Origin: Candidatus Saccharibacteria bacterium UBA3218
GTDB taxonomy: Bacteria; Patescibacteriota; Saccharimonadia; Saccharimonadales; Saccharimonadaceae
Assembly: GCA_002363125.1 (NCBI GenBank)
Contig: DEWE01000013.1
Span: forward strand, 1-21,339
Length of the DNA stretch: 21,339 nucleotides
Direction: 5' to 3'
Below the pieces are notes generated by a model. It searched no databases. It had not been told where the DNA came from and saw nothing but the letters and a program-made list of their open reading frames with translations. Positions within the stretch are counted from its first letter, which is position 1. The number at the start of each line of letters is the position of its first letter. The translations under genes and the position numbers were made by a program. This document shows positions 20,156-21,339 of the stretch, piece by piece.

Positions 20156-21274
20156 TTAGGCTTTTCTGGATTCTAGATTTTTTCTAATCCTTGGCATCAT
20201 AGTGAATGCTACAGTAATACCAGACAGAATACATCCAATAAGAGAGGCTATTACCCCGCCATGATCAGTCTTGGTGATTTCGCCGGTGTCTGGAGTCTTG
20301 GTGGACTTCCCTGCTCTTTCAGACTCATTAATCTTCACGTCTTCGTAAGCTACTGCATAAGTGCTAAACGCGCCGGATGAGAATACTACGTTGCCATCTT
20401 TATCTACGCTAGCTGGGATTTTAGTTGCTTCACCGTCATGGACGTAAGCTACATAAAAGCTTCTTTTATACCCCTCGGCTGGGGCGCCAAGATCTAGACC
20501 ACCCCATTTTACATTAATAGTATTTTGAAATGAGAAACATTCATAATTTTCGTCACATCCTGATCCGCCGCCAAGATTGGGAAGTTTTCCAATTTCACCG
20601 CTATCGCTCCCCTCGACAAGTAGTGTTATATCACTGTAGGCCAGAACCTTGCTGCTGCCGAGAACAGAACTAATTTTGGCTTTTTCGTCATTATCTATCT
20701 CATTTGTAGTCTTACTATCGATATGCAAATTTACGCTAATAGACTCGTTATTGTTTAATGCCTGTAGTAAGGCGTTATTATCCGTATCATAACCATAGAG
20801 CGAGACGAGCAAATGATTCAATAAAGTGCGTTCTTCTGTGGATTCGAAAGTATTTGACTCCACATCGTAAACCCTCGTTATAATACCGTTAGAGCCGATA
20901 AGTGTTCCTTCGTCAAAGTTTATGCCGATTGATGCTTCCCCGGCTTTTTTTGCTGTAAATTCAAATTCCCCGTTCCCTTTTTGTGAAATTCCTATAACAC
21001 TATCATCACTCGTTGAAAAATTTGCACCTAATGACTCCATGCATTCTGGATTTCTAAAATAAACGCTAAATTTATAGCCCGTTGGCATTAAATACGGTGT
21101 CTGCCCAAAAGTAAAATAATCTTCATCAGTTTCACAAAGGCTTGACCCGACTCCAGAGTTTTGCTCCTCTCCAGTAGCGGAGACTGGTGCGACAGAACTT
21201 GTAGCTAGACTAGCAAAAGTAGAAAATGCTAATACACCAAATAGCACTTTAGACTTCATATGAGTGTTTTTCAT
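20156..21274 (-). CDS. Secreted, probably sortase-anchored surface protein
   Basis: A 372-residue exported protein I cannot name. Residues 1-33 are a signal peptide (basic KNTHMKSK, hydrophobic VLFGVLAFSTFASLA, cleavage after VSA). The mature part has an Ig-like stretch (about 60-120), an Asn/Asp/Ser-rich middle (160-240) and a C-terminal beta domain ending GAFSTYAVAYED (301-312), a motif seen near the end of many Gram-positive surface proteins. The end is a cell-wall sorting signal: TPDTG (327-331), a hydrophobic helix (about 338-360) and the basic tail RIRKNLESRK. TPDTG departs from LPXTG at the first residue, so the sortase class is uncertain. Four cysteines lie in the mature part, at 47, 78, 240 and 246, and another in the anchor helix. 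ATG at 21274 has AAGGA 8 bases upstream. Likely a host-cell or environment contact protein. Confidence 0.82.
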   Translation of the reverse strand: MKNTHMKSKVLFGVLAFSTFASLATSSVAPVSATGEEQNSGVGSSLCETDEDYFTFGQTPYLMPTGYKFSVYFRNPECMESLGANFSTSDDSVIGISQKGNGEFEFTAKKAGEASIGINFDEGTLIGSNGIITRVYDVESNTFESTEERTLLNHLLVSLYGYDTDNNALLQALNNNESISVNLHIDSKTTNEIDNDEKAKISSVLGSSKVLAYSDITLLVEGSDSGEIGKLPNLGGGSGCDENYECFSFQNTINVKWGGLDLGAPAEGYKRSFYVAYVHDGEATKIPASVDKDGNVVFSSGAFSTYAVAYEDVKINESERAGKSTKTPDTGEITKTDHGGVIASLIGCILSGITVAFTMMPRIRKNLESRKA

Positions 21275-21298
21275 TTTTTTATTCCTTGTTTATGTATG

Positions 21299-21317
21299 TA
21301 TAACCTTTATGGTTATA
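21299..21317. promoter_or_regulatory. Inverted repeat upstream of the surface-protein gene
   Basis: TATAACC (21299-21305) and GGTTATA (21311-21317) are inverted across TTTAT, 25 bases before the minus-strand start. It overlaps the place where the promoter should lie (TATACA at 21302 to 21297 on the minus strand is a possible -10), so it may be an operator. Confidence 0.5.
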
Positions 21318-21323
21318 ATTTTA

Positions 21324-21339
21324 CCCCCCCCCCCCCCCC
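21324..21339. repeat. Homopolymer run of 16 C at the window end (G run in the surface-gene orientation)
   Basis: The window ends in an unbroken C run 50 bases upstream of the minus-strand surface-protein start, at about the -35 distance from the candidate -10. Long G/C runs are typical phase-variation tracts, and also typical places where assemblies break. Confidence 0.8.

Noticed and set aside
19955..20176. A 73-codon open frame in the convergent region.
   Set aside because: No ribosome site, hydrophobic low-complexity product from T-rich DNA, and it runs through the strong terminator at 20102-20132.
1..21339. CRISPR array, tRNA, rRNA or transposase genes.
   Set aside because: No direct-repeat/spacer pattern, cloverleaf, rRNA-like sequence or transposase motif was recognised on either strand.

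Overview
The window reads as a chromosomal piece of a small-genome, Gram-positive-like bacterium, most likely a member of the Patescibacteria/CPR and specifically Saccharibacteria (TM7). This placement is an inference, not a database result. It rests on moderately AT-rich DNA, tightly packed genes with stop/start overlaps, UGA used as a true stop (codons at 5423-5425, 6147-6149 and 8284-8286, which argues against the UGA=Gly CPR lineages), two tandem FemAB-type ligases beside a MurF-like ligase, a sigma-region-4 protein fused to winged-helix repeats, a VirD4/TraD-like ATPase, and a surface protein with a sortase-like tail. No tRNA, rRNA, CRISPR array, transposase or phage gene was seen.

Layout. 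1-686 is the 3' end of tuf (EF-Tu) with a strong terminator. 814-1317 encodes an unrecognised two-helix membrane protein. 1351-2220 (minus) encodes an acyltransferase-fold protein related to 2-oxoacid dehydrogenase E2. 2387-2713 is rpsJ (S10), standing alone with its own promoter and terminator. 2807-4009 (minus) is a mannose-1-phosphate guanylyltransferase. 4154-9302 is a five-gene envelope operon: MurF-like ligase, alpha/beta hydrolase, DegT-type PLP enzyme, FemAB 1 and FemAB 2. 9442-10032 is a DUF308/HdeD-type membrane protein and 10074-10952 is GalU-like. 10983-15322 is two small envelope/coiled-coil proteins overlapping into dnaE. 15510-16538 is the sigma-region-4/winged-helix protein and 16566-19526 the large TraD-like ATPase. 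19527-20155 is a non-coding convergent region, and 20156-21274 (minus) is a secreted, wall-anchored protein. The window ends in a run of 16 C.

How the genes fit together. ManC and GalU make activated sugars (GDP-mannose, UDP-glucose). The 4154-9302 operon looks like a module that builds or modifies a peptide or amino-sugar part of the envelope. The DUF308 protein, the small membrane proteins and the wall-anchored protein also point to the cell surface. tuf, rpsJ and dnaE are housekeeping genes interleaved with these.

Most striking observation. The DegT-type gene carries an in-frame, GC-richer, 104-bp long palindrome (6464-6567) with 17-bp perfect terminal inverted repeats and internal hairpins. 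It adds about 35 alanine-rich residues to the enzyme without breaking the frame, in the manner of a Rickettsia-type palindromic element. Other notable points are a recurrent extended -10 promoter motif GTGnTATAAT, two probable leaderless genes, the sigma-like/HARE-HTH fusion, and a poly-C/G tract upstream of the surface-protein gene.
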